DNA of 64,000 nucleotides from Gadus chalcogrammus (GCF_026213295.1 NC_079415.1:34702636-34766635), one strand, 5' to 3'; positions 12,032 through 36,745 are shown, counted from the first letter of the stretch. The notes: a model not told the origin generated them from the letters alone. Made by a program: numbers and translations.

Positions 12032-13135
12032 CCTTGCCTTTCTATGTAGGCTTTCTGCTTTGTGGACAGAATATTATTTTCCACTAGCCACGGTAGAATA
12101 CGGGAGAGGATGCATTTCATGAGCACCTTATAAACTGTTGGGAGGAGGGATATGTCTCTCCATGTAGTCGGGTCGTCTGGGATGTTATCTTTTTTCGGTA
12201 TTCTGTGAACGAGAGCCCCTTTCCAAGAGTCGGGTACTCTCCTGTTCTCCAGACATACATTAAAGATTGTTGTTAGAGTCCTATATGAGTTTGTGCTTTT
12301 GAGTGTTTCATACGTGACCCCATCTACACCACTTGCTTTATAATTAGGTAATCTGTCAATTACCTTTTTCACCTCTTCTTCGGTGAAATGTGCAGTGTTA
12401 GGTAGATGCTCTGGTTCGGATGATGGTATCAGGCCGGACCAGGGTGGGGGTGGCAGGGGGGCTGCAGATGACGTTTGGCCTTTCCCTTGGCATTTATCCT
12501 CATAGTAGGGCTGTATGTGTGCAATGTTACTGGAGCAGGGGGGCGGGGCGGGGTACTCGCTATTATTCAGAATGATTTGTATCGCTTTTGTTCTTCTGTT
12601 TTGCCATAGATATGAAAGTTTATTGCGTTTTACTTTCCTGGAATGTCGGCTTTGTGTGGCCCCAAGAGAGGGCTGGATTATATCCCTTACAAAGCGGAGT
12701 TGTATCTCAATCCAGGAAGCGAGTGAAGTTGATGTTAATTCCCCAGGGAAAGGTTGGCCCAGTGGAAGTTTCTTCAGGATGCGTGCTGTGTATTTCAAAA
12801 AAGGCTCTCCATATGATAATCCACTGAATATGCCATTCTTGTAGAACACGCCGTTGAGAAGTGTTATTAATCTCATCCACTTGCCCGGGTCTGCAGACGA
12901 AAGGAAGTGCTGTTTTTGCTGTAACTTCTTTGTATCCAACGTCTCTCTAAACGCCCTTTCTGCCATTTGGAAATCATTCCAGCGATGTTCAGTCAGTGGT
13001 CCAGAGAATGTTGAAAAGTCTGTTTAGGGATTTGATCTACCCATAGCGTCCAGAGTAGGGTCGTGGACAGCCCATGCTTGTTGGTAGATCCTGCCGCTTC
13101 TCAATGCTTGTTTGTAAGCACCTCTTAACGCCGTC
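12032..13135 (-). pseudogene. N-terminal and early RT region of the retrotransposon
   Basis: An open frame from about 12,966 reads toward FTEEEVKKVIDRLPNYKASG (an RT block 0/1 signature) and TTWRDISLLPTVYKVLMKC. The same frame continues upstream to about 13,130 (GAYKQALRSGRIYQQAW) through one TAA near 13,037. It ends at YIERQGM, where the hAT-MITE dimer splits the RT. Confidence 0.8.
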
Positions 13136-13282
13136 ACGGCGCACATGATTAACAAGTTTGTAGAACATCTCAGGCAACTGACTACATTAACGGCGGCAGT
13201 TACGACGGGTGCGGTTGTTTAAGTTTTTACAAAAACAACATTGGCGTCGAGCGGTGCTTCACCCGTGACCGGCATACTCGCG

Positions 13283-13284
<2 letters not shown>

Positions 13285-13317
<33 letters not shown>
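13285..13317. repeat. (CA)n at the retrotransposon 5' end
   Basis: A short CA run separating the retrotransposon 5' end (catactcgcgt) from the hairpin that follows the NLR gene. With 7,451-7,588 it shows that the retrotransposon lies between CA tracts. Confidence 0.9.
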
Positions 13318-13533
<216 letters not shown>

Positions 13534-13542
13534 GGGCCATGC

Positions 13543-23443
<9,901 letters not shown>

Positions 23444-23469
23444 AGTAGACTGGAGACCTGGACACAAAC

Positions 23470-23840
23470 ACAACTCCATAAGGTTTCTACGGCCACTCAG
23501 TGTTTATTCTCTTCTTTTATATGAGCTGTGTATTTCACAGGGGGCTTTTGTCTCTGTCTCTTTGGACGAGAGGCAGCGTGGTCTTTTCTAGACGCAGATT
23601 CATAGACCCTCTCATTCTCAACGAGGGGAAAGATGTGGAGATTCTGCCCAGAAGTGTCTAATACACTCTTTAATAACTATTCATCATTCCACACACAAGG
23701 TCTCAATGGGCTTCAAAAGTGTCTGATAGGATCAAGTTCACCGTGCGGATATCATACCAACCGCTCCCTGTGCTGGTTAAACCACTCTGAAGGCAGGACC
23801 ATGTATGGACTTCCTCATGTGGTATGACATCACAACCAGA
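23470..23840. other. Upstream of NLR copy 1, no gene seen
   Basis: Single-copy-looking sequence upstream of the first coding exon. It may hold an untranslated exon (a Lys/Arg-poor open stretch near 23,370-23,590 on the plus strand is not convincing). No TATA or other promoter signal is clear. Confidence 0.4.
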
Positions 23841-25985
23841 TCTGTGATGCAGGCTCGCAGAGAACCAGACCCAGTACAAGATGACGTCTAAACACCTTCA
23901 CTAACCAAGATGGCCGTCTTGCAGTCTAAATAACATAATCATAATGCCGCAATGCAAATATAACAACTGTACATTCTGTCCCAAGTAGATTTAAAGACAC
24001 CCAAGGACACAAGAATACACAAGAAAAAAAGGTCATTATTAACGTCAACCTGACGCTTGACTCCAGGCTGGAAGGTTCCGGGTTCGATTCCCAATGCCCA
24101 CTGTCTAACACGTAGCATCCTGTAGAGCAGGAATCTTAAAAAAGATCAACCTACTGATAAGATACAAAGTTATTCATGTTTATGATCTATCAGGGATAAG
24201 AGTGGACTACAGTCTCTTAGTTTACTTCCTGTTGGACCAGTTCCCCTCTCAGTTCATACTCTCCCAGACTAACCTCTTATAGGCAGCTGATTCATTCGAC
24301 TCCAGTTGTAGTAAAGTGGGACATTTTACTGCAAGTGTACATGAATCATTTGAACGTCTTGAGAGTAATAAACCAAATGATTTGACACAGGGTCCGTTTT
24401 GAAACCCTCGAAAAGCTGCACCGCAGCACCACCTGCTGGTGGGAGGATGTCAGTGGGATTGGCTGACCTGGAGAACACGGACCGTCGTCACCAGTGACCT
24501 ATGTGTTGAGGCGGTCGCGGCAGTGTTAATTCACCTCGAAGGTCATGAACCTCTCATACGAGTGATGCTCTCAGATATAGAGTAGGCCTACACTAATGAA
24601 AGATGATGAAGGCCCACAGAGAACAAGACCCAGTACAAGATGACGTTTAAACACCTTCACTAACCAAGATGGCCGTCTTGCTGTCTATATAATATAATCA
24701 TAATACCGCAATGCAAATATAATAACTGCTCATTGTGCCCCAATTACCTTTAAAGTCACCCAAGTACATAAGGAGACACAAGAAGAAAAACTCATTATTA
24801 AAGTCAACCTGACGCTTGACTCCAGGCTGGAAGGTTCCGGGTTTGATTCCCAATGCCCACAGTGTAACACGTAGCATTCTGTACAGCAGGAATCTTAACA
24901 AATGTCAATCTACTGATAAGATACAACGTTATTCATATTTATGATCTATCACGGATAAGAGGGGACTTGAGTATCTTAGTTTACTTCCTGTTGGACCAGT
25001 TCCCCTCTCAGTTCATACTCCTCCCAGACTAACCTCTTACAGGCGGCTGATTCACTCGACTCCAGCTGAAGTAAAGTGGGACATTTTGCTGTTAGTGTAC
25101 ATGAATAATTAAACGTCTTGAGAGTAGTAAACCAAATTAGTTGACACAAGGTCCGTTTTGAAACCCTCGAAAAGGTGCACCACAGCACCACCTGCTGGTG
25201 AGAGGATGTCAGTGCGATTGGCTGACCTGAAGAACACGGACCAGTCGTCACCAGTGACTTCTGTGTTGAGGCGGTCGCGGCAGTGTTAATTCACCTCGAA
25301 GGTCATGACCCTCTCATACGAGTGATGCTCTCAGATATAGAGTAGGCCTACACTACTGCAGAATAATGCAGGCCCACAGACAACAAGACCCAGTACAAGA
25401 TGACGTCTAAACACTTTCACTAACCAAGATGGCCGTCTTCCCGTACAAATAATGTAATCATAATACCGCCCCACAAATATAACAACTCTCCATTCTGTCC
25501 TAAGTACCTTTAAAGTCACCACAGGACACTTGTAATCTAGAACAAATCCTAAATTGGAGGAAAACATATATAACCTCAACCTGAACCTTGACTTTACATT
25601 GACATTATCATTATTAACTTCAACCTGACGCTTGACTCCAGGCTGGAAGGGTGTCTATCCCCAATGCCCACAGTCTAACACGTAGCATTCTACAGAGCAG
25701 GAATCTATACAATTATTCAATAGCAATTTTGACGAATAGCAATGCATCCATACATTTACTAACATTTTTAACCATCACCCTATTAATATGATTCAAAGTT
25801 ATTCATATTTATGATCGATCACGGATCAGAGTGGACGACAGTACCTGAGTCGTCTTCCTGCTGTGATGAAGTGAGCCACAGCAAACCGTCCGACTCATAA
25901 CAAGGAAATGATGAACCAACCAGTTGGACCAGTTCCCCCTCCCAGTTCAAACTCCTCCCAGACTAACATGCTAAGGCGGCTGATC
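23840..25985. repeat. 760-bp tandem triplication
   Basis: The landmark cagtacaagatgacgt recurs at 23,872, 24,631 and 25,391. Units include accaagatggccgtctt, a tRNA-B-box-like ggttcgattcc (24,081, decayed in the other units), and cagcaccacctgctggtg. The third unit is partial and changes into the segment inverted at 60-850. Confidence 0.88.
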
Positions 25986-26591
25986 CAAGATTAATAACTT
26001 TTTAAAAAAATGAACGATGGACAGAGAGCTGTGATGTGTAGAAGCTCAGAGAAAAACCTAGAGACACTTGATGGTTCAACCAGCATGTAGAGCCACTCAG
26101 TCATTGAGTCAGCTGCTTCTCCACAGATGCACATTCTAACATAGATACCATGTTATCAAATAAAGAGACTGATAACGTCATGAATAGAAGCACATCACGT
26201 AGAAAAGGCCTCCTCTGCTCTGTGTCTGCCGAACACCTCCATGTACAATCCTTCTCCATCCTTTAAAGACACCACCACCTTGATTCTATGAATTTGCATC
26301 AGTGTGAACGCATGAATCACTAGAATCTATACAATCGATGGATGATTTCCCTTTTCAGAAGAGCAGTGTACTGAGTAGAGTGCAGAATACTTTAGAGTGT
26401 AGAGTATTCAGAGTACTCAGTAAGGGTTAGCATGTTGTACTGGCCAGTGATTCTATAAAAGCAGGTTGATTTTCTTTATTTGTTTCTCTTGAATGAGTCT
26501 CAATGGAATCTTCTTGGGTTAAATTCTTCTTTTGTTTTTTCCTTCCTTGTGTTACACCCTTTACTGACAGGTATTCAGATAAGGGCCAAGA

Positions 26592-28225
<1,634 letters not shown>

Positions 28226-28227
28226 CC

Positions 28228-28228
28228 C

Positions 28229-28258
<30 letters not shown>
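28228..28258. repeat. (CA)n at the left edge of the GGGGAC-repeat block
   Basis: A short CA run followed by ataccaacaggggacta, which mirrors the other end of the block near 39,600-39,655, where the same phrase occurs inverted next to (CA)n. Confidence 0.85.
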
Positions 28259-28263
<5 letters not shown>

Positions 28264-29921
28264 ACCATACCAACAGGGGACTATCGGTTTTCATCGACCA
28301 AGTGTGGACCTCTATTTCTGGTCATTTAAAAAATACAAAAACATAATACAGAGTTTAGTTTTAAGTTATTTTGTCATAATATAACTTCAAATGTGTTTTT
28401 TTAATTTATTTTAAAGAAGTTGCCAAGAGGGGACTTGAATACTTAAGCGATATTTACATATCAAAGAGGGGACTCCATTCACTGCAGCAAGGGAGCTCTC
28501 TGTGCCTATTGTTTCACTCAATGAGTGTTTGCCAACTGCAACTGTTGCTTCTGTCAGTGCGTTTACATGGGAAAATTTAAAAGATGGTCCCCATTTGGAT
28601 TGTAAAACATGACATGACAAGTCCCCTGTTAAATGGTATCGGGCGACCCTCACACTCCTGCATGGATCTATTCATGTGTGGAAAAGAATAAATGTAATCC
28701 TCATCAATAATCAGAAACATCTTTTAAGATATATTTAGAAGGGTTAAAAGATGTGCGTTTAATTTGCAATTTGCAAGTTAAATATGGACAATAATGCGAT
28801 TAATCATTAATTATTTGTATTGATTGACAGCCCTAGTTAGCATTGTTATCTATACGTCTTTTTTTCTCACGAAAAAAAGTCTCTTATGAACTATGGAAGA
28901 ACTGTCTAAAGGCTCCATGGCAAATTATTTATTTTTTACTATAGAGAAAGCAGTTAACAATTTTTTTCTAACCTAATGAATACATAAATGCTGGAGTGTA
29001 AGTGTCGCTCCATACCATTGAACAGGGGACCAGTGTCATTTTGTACAGGGAAAGAGGGGACTTCTGTCATTCTGTACAATCCAAGTGGGGACCATTTTTT
29101 CTGTTTGACGGCACAAAGTTAAAAACAAAATTCTACACATCAAACTTTCTTTGATGGTCTGTATACTATTGTGCAGGTTCTGACATATGCTGTAGGTAAC
29201 TCCATCAAAAAGACAGATGATAGCTTTAAGGCGGTTCAAGTGCAGGGAACAGCGATTGTTGATTGATTGAAACGTGATAAATTGTGGTAGTTAAAACTGA
29301 AGTCATGTTATTGTGGAAAAATATAATCTAGAAAAAACTGTCCCATACATAAATTCACATTCAAAGAACAGACAAACTTTGTGCTCTAAAATATAAAAGA
29401 TGGTCCCCACTTGGATTGTAAAACATGACAGAAGTCCCCTGTTAAATGGTATGGGGCGACCCTCACACTCCTGCATGGATCTATTCATGAAGTGTGGAAA
29501 AGAAAAAATGTAATCCTCATCAATAATCTATGATCATCTTTTAAGATATATTTAGAAGGGTTAAAAAATGTGCGATTAATTTGCAATTTGCAAGTTAAAT
29601 TTGGACAATAATGCGATTAATCACGATTAAATATTTTAATTAATTGAAAGCCCTAGTTAGCCCTGTTATATAAACGTTTTTTATCTCATGACAAAATGTC
29701 TCTTTTGAACTATGGAAGAACTGTCTAAACTGTCCAAATTATTTATTTTTTGCGATAGAGAAAGCAGTCAACCATTTTTTTCCAACCCATATGTATACAT
29801 AATGCTGGAGTGTAAGTGTCGCTCCATACCATTTAACAGGGGACCAGTGTCATTTTGTACAGGCAAAGAGGGGACTTCTGTCATTCTGTACATTCCAAGT
29901 GGGGACCATCTTTTCTGTTTA

Positions 29922-31054
29922 CAGTTTTTCTCAGTCGCTTTGGTACATTTCTCAGATCAGAAATGAAATTTGAAAAGCAGTAAGTGCATTTCTCAAAACA
30001 ATGCGTTCAAATAGCAAAACACCATGGATTACCTGCAAAAGCCAGTCTCTTGCTCAAAATCCTTAGTTCATCTCTCAAAAGTAAATATCTGTTTCAATGA
30101 ACATGTCAGTGCCATCAGAATGACAAGTCCTTGCGTCATTGTCTACATATAAGACAGTCAAATTGCTTAGTCATGTTGTCAATATAACAGTGTACTCTTG
30201 AGGGATAATCTGATGTAAACTATGGCTAAAGTTTTGAAGACAATTATTGTAAATTGTAAGTTACACCTTAGTGTATGTGGGAGATTGATTGCAAGAGACT
30301 GGACAAGATTCACATTTACGCTTTGACTGTTTGTACTGCAATTTGTTGACAGACCATGTCATTGCTAGAAATGTGAACATAGGAAAATCTCCTTTGGGAA
30401 AACTGTACATGCATTGCTGTCGGAATTACAGTGCAGTCATCCTACAACTCCTGACGTTCCTGTGTGTTGGGCCACAAATTCTCAGACAATTTACTGTAAC
30501 ATTGTGTTGTGCTCCAGCTATATACTTGCCAGTTCATGGTTCAGGAGATGCACCTTTGAGCTATTGGTTGATCGTTGGTTGAACTAACACTTCACACATT
30601 TCCCTTCTTTAGAGAAAGGCAAGATTCAACTGGTAGCAATTGACCAATTCAGGATAGATTTAGAAAAAAGAACAAAAAAAAGATTCTAATGCCAGTGTAT
30701 AGAAATGTATAGAAATATGCTTGACATATTATGACAACTTGTTCAACCATTTTGCATGTAAAGACTTATGCAATGAACTAATACCTAAATGTTGTGGGGG
30801 TGAGACTCTTCTATAGAGACCATTACAATACATTTTGATCACATGACATAAGCAATTGATAATGTAGGAAAGAGCAGAGAATTGCACATAATCATGTGCA
30901 TGGATGTACCAAAGCATACGCAACGTGTTCAAATAAATGAGAAACTGTTTTTTTCATGTGCACAAGTGACACACTGATGTGAAAATTGAACAGGTCGTTT
31001 TTTAGAATTTAAATTCTGATCTGAGAAATGAACCAAAGCGACTGAGAAAAACTG
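29922..31054. mobile_element. 1.13-kb MITE with CAGTTTTTCTC ends, copy 1
   Basis: Inverted ends CAGTTTTTCTCAGTCGCTTT are flanked by TA. The uninterrupted target is visible at 33,012-33,025 (ttttctgttaacagcac). TA duplication and end style suit a Tc1/mariner-type non-autonomous element. A 97-codon open frame inside has no ATG start. Confidence 0.85.
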
Positions 31055-31091
31055 TAACAGCACAAATTTAAAAACAAAATTCTACACATTA

Positions 31092-32226
31092 CAGTTTTTC
31101 TCAGTCGCTTTGGTACATTTCTCAGATCAGAAATGAAATTTGCAAAGCAGTAAGTGCATTTCTCAAAACAATGCGTTCAAATAGCAAAACACCATGGATT
31201 ACCTGCAAAAGCCAGTCTCTTGCTCAAAATCCTTAGCTCATCTCTCAAAAGTTCAATGAACATGTCAGTGCCATCAGAATGACAAGTCCTTGCGTCATTG
31301 TCTACGGATAAGACAGTCAAATTGCTTAGTCATGTTGTCAATATAACAGTGTACTCTTGAGGGATAATCTGATGTAAACTATGGCTAAAGTTTTGAAGAC
31401 AATTATTGTAAATTGTAAGTTACACCTTAGTGTATGTGGGAGATTGATTGCAAGAGACTGGACAAGATTCACATTTACGCTTTGACTGTTTGTACTGCAA
31501 TTTGTTGACAGACCATGTCATTGCTAGAAATGTGAACATAGGAAAATCTCCTTTGGGAAAACTGTACATGCATTGCTGTCGGAATTACAGTGCAGTCATC
31601 CTACAACTCCTGACGTTCCTGTGTGTTGGGCCACAAATTCTCAGACAATTTACTGTAACATTGTGTTGTGCTCCAGCTATATACTTGCCAGTTCATGGTT
31701 CAGGAGATGCACCTTTGAGCTATTGGTTGATCGTTGGTTGAACTAACACTTCACACATTTCCCTTCTTTAGAAAAAGGCAAGATTCAACTGGTAGCAATT
31801 GACCAATTCAGGATAGATTTAGAAAAACAAACAAAAAAAAGAGTCTAAGGCCAGTGTATAGAAATGTATAGAAATATGCTTGACATATTATGACAACTTG
31901 TTCAACCATTTTGCATGCAAAGACTTATGCAATGAACTAATACCTAAATGTTGTGGGGGTGAGACTCTTCCATAGAGACCATTACAATACATTTTGATCA
32001 ACATGACATAAGCAATTGATAATGTAGGAAAGAGCAGAGAATTGTACATAATCATGTGCATGGATGTACTAAAGCATTCGCAACGTTTTCAAATAAATGT
32101 TTAAGGTGTTTTAATAAATGTTTTTTTCATGTGCACAAGTGACACACTGATGTGAAAATTGAACAGGTAGTTTTGAGAATTTCAATTCTGATCTGAGAAA
32201 TTAACCAAAGCGACTGAGAAAAACTG
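31092..32226. mobile_element. 1.13-kb MITE with CAGTTTTTCTC ends, copy 2
   Basis: Same orientation and nearly identical to 29,922-31,054, with only 37 bp between them. It sits at a second TA in the same host unit (compare 33,048-33,062). The 97-codon non-ATG frame is unchanged in sequence. Confidence 0.85.
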
Positions 32227-33059
32227 TAAACTTTCTTGAATGGTCTGTATACTATTGTGCAGGTTCCGACATATGCTGTAGATAACTCCATCAAAAAGAC
32301 AGGTGATAGCTTTAAGGATGTTCAGGTGCAGGGAACAGCGATTGTTGCTTGATTGAACCGTGATAAATTGTGGTAGTTAAAACTGAAGTCATGATATTGT
32401 GGAAAAATATAATTTAGAAAAGCTTTTAGAGCAGAAAAAACATAAGTTCACATTCAAAGAACAGACAAACATTGTGCTCTAAAATATGAAAAGATGGTCC
32501 CCACTTGGATTGTAAAACATGACAGAAGTCCCCTGTTAAATGGTATGGGGCGACCCTCACACTCCTGCATGGATCCATTCATGAAGTGTGGAAAAGAATA
32601 AATGTAATCCTCATCAATAATCAATAATCATCTTTTAAGATATATTTAGAATGGTTAAAAAATGTGCAATTAATTGGCAATTTGCAAGTTAAATATGGAC
32701 AATAATGCGATTAATCACGATAAAATATTTTAATTGATTGACAGCCCTAGTTAGCCCTGTTATGTATGCATTTTTTTTTCTCAGGACAAAATGTCTCTTA
32801 TGAACTATGGAGGAACTGTGTGAAGGCTCTATGGCAAATTACTTATTTTGTACTATAGAGAAAGCAGTTAACAATTTTTTTCTACCCTAATGAATACATA
32901 ATGCTGGAGTGTAAGTGTCGCTCCATACCATTTAACAGGGGACCAGTTTCATTTTGTACAGGCAAAGAGGGGACTTCTGTCATTCTGTACAATCCAAGTG
33001 GGGACCATCTTTTCTGTTAACAGCACAAAGTTAAAAACAAAATTCAACACATCAAACTT

Positions 33060-33540
33060 TCTTTGGTCTTTATACTATTGTGCAGGTTCTGACATATGCT
33101 GTAGGTAACTCCATCAAAAAGACAGATGATAACTTTAAGGCGGTTCAAGTGCAGGGAACAGCGATTGTTGATGGATTGAACCGTGATAAATTGACTGTTT
33201 ATCAAGCACTCCTTCACACGACTGTTGTGAAGGAGTGCTTGACGTTATTTGAAGGTAAACAAAGGGATGAATTGTGTGAAAAAATAAAGCAAATCCCAAT
33301 GTGAGCTGCAACGACAACCAGAAAATCCGAAATGTTATCAGATGACGCACTGCCACAGCTTCATGCGGCTGTTCAGAGTGCCCCATCCTTAGCCATTGAT
33401 GAGTCTTCAGATGTAACGGAAAATGCCCAGCTTTTGGTTTATGTGCGATTGTTTCATCAAGACAAGAAAGATCTGTGAGGACCTGTTGGGTCTAACACCA
33501 CTTGAGACACGGTTTGCTTACTTGAAATGAAGGCCTAATG
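33060..33540 (+). pseudogene. hAT transposase fragment
   Basis: An open frame from 33,080 (VLTYAVGNSIKKTDDNFKAV) is followed, after a TGA near 33,302, by LAIDESSDVTENAQLLVYVR and LLGLTPLETRF. The DES-DV-TAQL and LLGLTPL blocks resemble ZBED/GTF2IRD2-like hAT transposases. The N-terminal BED finger and C-terminal dimerisation domain are missing. Partial copies of its start occur in the upstream tandem units. Confidence 0.75.
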
Positions 33541-33544
33541 CTCT

Positions 33545-33875
33545 TTTTGTGTTTATTTGAAATGAAGGCCTGGTGTTCCTGTTCTGCTTACTTCACATGT
33601 AGGCCTTATGCACTTTTTATGTTTACTTGAATTGCAGGCCTAATGTACCTGTTTTGTTTACTTTAAATGTTAATATGCGTTACTTTGACTTAGTAGTTTT
33701 TCATGGTTAAAAGTAAGCTATTTGGAAATTGAAAATAAATACATCTGAAAATATAAGGTAATATGCCGTGTTGATTGTATTTGACAAAAGAAGGCTATTA
33801 GAACGTGGTAGGTTCGGACCTTTCTTAGAAGGAATTTTTAGTAACTGGACCTTGTTCAATTTTAATTGAAGACCC
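33545..33875. other. AT-rich sequence with diverged 50-bp repeats
   Basis: Three loose repeats of aatgaaggcctaatg...tttgttta. No gene is seen. It probably belongs to the 3' part of the hAT element. Confidence 0.5.
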
Positions 33876-33879
33876 CTGG

Positions 33880-34250
33880 CCTAGTGTGAGTGCAGGCCAG
33901 AGAACAATGGGGCCAGTTGAGACAGTTAGGTGTGAAAACTGCCAACGGCGTTGGTGTGAGTGCACCCTAAGTAGCATAAAGTATGTAAATACATTCCACA
34001 TCCCCCCCCCCCTCCCTAAAGCAGTATATAATGTGGCGATTTGAAACAAAATGGTATAGTAACAAAATCCTACTGTATCTCTATAGTTAAATTAGTATTT
34101 TATTATGATCAGAGCAATTTATTCGAATTCAAAATAATAAACCTGCTAGTTTGATAGTATCTAGATAGTATCTCAGGTAACCATCCCCCCATCACGATAC
34201 GAGACAAGAGCAACAACCCTCCCCCATCTCTCACTTCTCAGGGCCACTCA
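33880..34250. repeat. Direct repeat flanking a hAT relic, left copy
   Basis: Matches 36,330-36,745 in the same orientation (aggccagagaacaatggggcc, atggtatagtaacaaaatcc, caggtaaccatccccc), with a ~150-bp stretch missing here. The two lie either side of the minus-strand transposase relic. Confidence 0.8.
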
Positions 34251-35189
34251 CACTCACCGTTTGCCTGTTCCTTGCTGCAGGAAGATTCAGCAAGATTCCC
34301 CCCCTTCCCCCCTCCCCCCGCTGGCCCGTGGTCACACTGCTCCCAAAGGCCGTGCCTGGGCACGATTGCTCCTTCATACATACGTCATCACGTCGTAATA
34401 CGATAAATACGTCTTCACCAAGCGTGGTGTCCAGCTGCGATGAGTGCTGTCGTCTGCCCAAATTTCAAGTAAACACTCGACTTCACTATCGCACCAACGT
34501 AAACCCACTCGTGAACCCCTTGCCGCCATTGTTTAAAATGATTGTTGTGGGGAAGAAGGGCATGGACCTATAAAGAAAGAAGAGTCTCGCAAGGACTACG
34601 TCATCTAGCTCACGTTGGTATGAACAAAGAAGAGCGCTTTTGGAATCTCAATTACGCATCATGCTTTAGCACGTCACTTTATAGACCTAAGGCCTATAGA
34701 TAGACTGTAAAAGTAGTCAGGAATCAAATATTTCCCTCGTAGTTTAGTTCTGCTCGTATAACATGAGGCCGACTATTTCGTAATTCTGTTGAATTGTTTA
34801 AGTTTTCAACAATATTTCGACATCGCAACAGACTGGCTGGGCTTATTATACGGAACATGCATTCAAATTTAGGCTACTACGAGATAATAACTAAAATAGT
34901 CTACCGCAAATTCACGGTCATCCGAGGTCAGAAGGTTAACAGCCCTTTAACGCAAATCAGAGCAAGCATCAATATCAACATTTATTTTGCTGCATTTCAA
35001 AAACAAAGCCTTTCAGAAGCCTTTAACTTATCAGGCAAACTAACAATATCCTTAAGGGCAGAACATCAAAATAATAACTGGGTAGTTTTGCGCCAACGGC
35101 AGGCTTAAAAGATTGCCAAACATGAAAATAGATAGGAATGGGAAGAAGAGAGAGCATGAGAAGAAAATGTATTAATTCATTTACAGGAG

Positions 35190-36078
35190 TAATCGGCGGG
35201 GTTTGCTCTTGAAAATGTCAATGATTTCATCGAAGTCGAGAGTTACTGTAAGCTGTCTCTCAAATGTCACAGACAGAGGGACTTAAGGCGAGTTGTAAGC
35301 ATGGTGCTCCTATTTGCTGTTTTAATTCGGTTGACACTGGAAAAGACGCGTTCAACTAAACAGGATGTCATTGTGTAATCAGAGCTTGAAAGCATGGATA
35401 TTCGGGAAAACGTCCTCATTGCATATGTCCATCACTTCACGAATACTTTTGAGATGTTCTCCTCTTTTTTCCTTCCTCTGAGTTGCACAAACACTGCGAG
35501 CTCCGACTCTGATATGGTTATCTAGCGCTTTCCTGTATCATTGAGAGAGTTCGCTTTAGTAGCCAAAGTGGTGTCATTTATATCGAGGATGGGGACATCA
35601 GGATTGCTGCAGATGACATGAGCCCATAGGTGTCACTGTGGAATCGGTTGTTCAGTTCATTAAGCTGGCAGTCTATTAGCGCGTTGGAAATGTTGCGCAG
35701 GTCACTGTCACTCCTCACTCTTGTCGATTTCCCCAACGTGCATGTGAAGATACTTCCCTCAAATCGGCCTGGGAGATTTCTTGAGCGGGAGGGCAAACTG
35801 GGTACATCCCAGTTGTTGACATCATGATCCTCCATCATCTTATTTGTTGTTGCCAACATGTTTAAGAACGCACAGTCACCTGAGCGCATGTCTGTCAGTT
35901 CTTGTTTGAGGTTCTCGATCAAATCAATCGTGTCTGTCACTGATGTGGTGATGGACTGGAGGCTATTAGACGTGAAGTTAAAGGCTATATTGCCAATGCA
36001 AAAAAAGAACTTCACAAGGTCTGTCTTTTTATAATTACTATTCGTAGCGTTGATTAGCAGAGAAATAGTCTGCATAAG
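35190..36078 (-). pseudogene. hAT transposase relic (DUF4371/ZMYM1-like)
   Basis: The minus frame from 36,075 encodes LVKFFFCIGNIAFNF, NWDVPSLPSRSRNLPGRFEG and ALIDCQLNELNNRFH. Beyond stops it continues to ERVFSSVNRIKTANRSTM and TTRLKSLCL at about 35,280-35,365. That last motif is the hAT C-terminal dimerisation signature. At least three stops or frameshifts make it inactive. It is a different lineage from the fragment at 33,060. Confidence 0.75.
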
Positions 36079-36329
36079 ACGTTTACGTTGCTTAGCAACC
36101 GAATACGCTGGGGTTTATGAATACCTGACATGCGGAGTGATATCAAAGACGTGATTCAGAGGCAAAAACACTTCCCTTGACGCTTTCATTCCACAGCATT
36201 GAAAAGAACCGTGCAATAAATTTAATATATAATATATATTATTTTATTTTTTATTTTTTTAAGAAAAGTTTTGGGTGGGCCTGATGAACAGTGGGTGGGC
36301 CTGGGTCCGTCAGGCCCACCCATAACGCC

Positions 36330-36745
36330 GTGCCTGGTGTGAGTGCAGGCCAGAGAACAATGGGGCCAGTTGAGCAAGGTGTGAGTGCACCCTTAAGTAG
36401 CATAAAGTATGTAAATCCATTCCACATCCCCCCCTCCCTAAAAGCGGTATATAATGTGGTGAATAAATGGTATAGTAACAAAATCCTACTGTATCTCTAT
36501 AGTATTAGTATTTTATTATGATCAGAGCAATTTATTAGAATTCAAAAGAATAATCCGCCGTTTGATAGAATCTAGAATAAAACTGGAAGCCGACCTGTCT
36601 GCAGTTGCATTGCCAGAGGCAAGTTAGCAACCTTGAAACTCACTGTAGAAAGGCCTAACGACCATCGTCAACTCAGGTAACCATCCCCCATCACGATACG
36701 AGAAGAGAGTAACAACCCTCCCCCGCTCTAAGTTTCTCACTTCTC
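36330..36745. repeat. Direct repeat flanking a hAT relic, right copy
   Basis: Partner of 33,880-34,250. It is preceded by gggtgggcctgatgaacagtg and tcaggcccaccca, a short inverted repeat near 36,275-36,325. Confidence 0.8.

Larger units (their letters stand above)
7595..13284 (-). mobile_element. Dead RLE-type non-LTR retrotransposon (R2/NeSL-like)
   Basis: Read on the minus strand, fragments in order encode an N-terminal region, reverse transcriptase palm blocks including YADD, a thumb/linker, a zinc-knuckle-like stretch ending HILNGC, and a PD-(D/E)XK restriction-like endonuclease. Such elements nick a DNA target and reverse-transcribe their RNA onto it. Two hAT-type elements (9,559-11,142 and 11,479-12,023) interrupt the RT; without them the element is about 3.6 kb. 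In-frame stops (near 13,037 and 8,342) and frameshifts in homopolymer or GC runs (near 8,985 and 8,575) make it a pseudogene. CA tracts flank both ends. The assignment to the R2/NeSL group, as opposed to R4/Dong, is from memory of motif style. Confidence 0.8.
28405..33310. repeat. 820-bp tandem array with hAT-derived units
   Basis: Three units are marked by gatggtccccacttggattg at about 28,580, 29,400 and 32,493. The last spacing is enlarged by two MITEs. Each unit carries a core aggggacttctgtcattctgt, and a transposase-derived stretch (gttctgacatatgctgtagg) seen at 29,178, 32,264 and 33,086. Short conserved frames are fragments. Confidence 0.85.

Noticed and set aside
24060..24105. tRNA gene or SINE head suggested by ggttcgattcc
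   Set aside because: Only a B-box-like word is present; I find no A box or cloverleaf at the right distance, and sister units have lost it.
30289..31741. Identical 97-codon frames inside the two MITEs
   Set aside because: They begin at TTG, lie inside non-autonomous elements, and identity reflects recent copying rather than selection.
33880..36745. LTR retrotransposon bounded by the 370-bp direct repeats
   Set aside because: No TG..CA ends, primer site or gag/pol frame; the interior is an antisense hAT transposase relic, so a local duplication is more likely.
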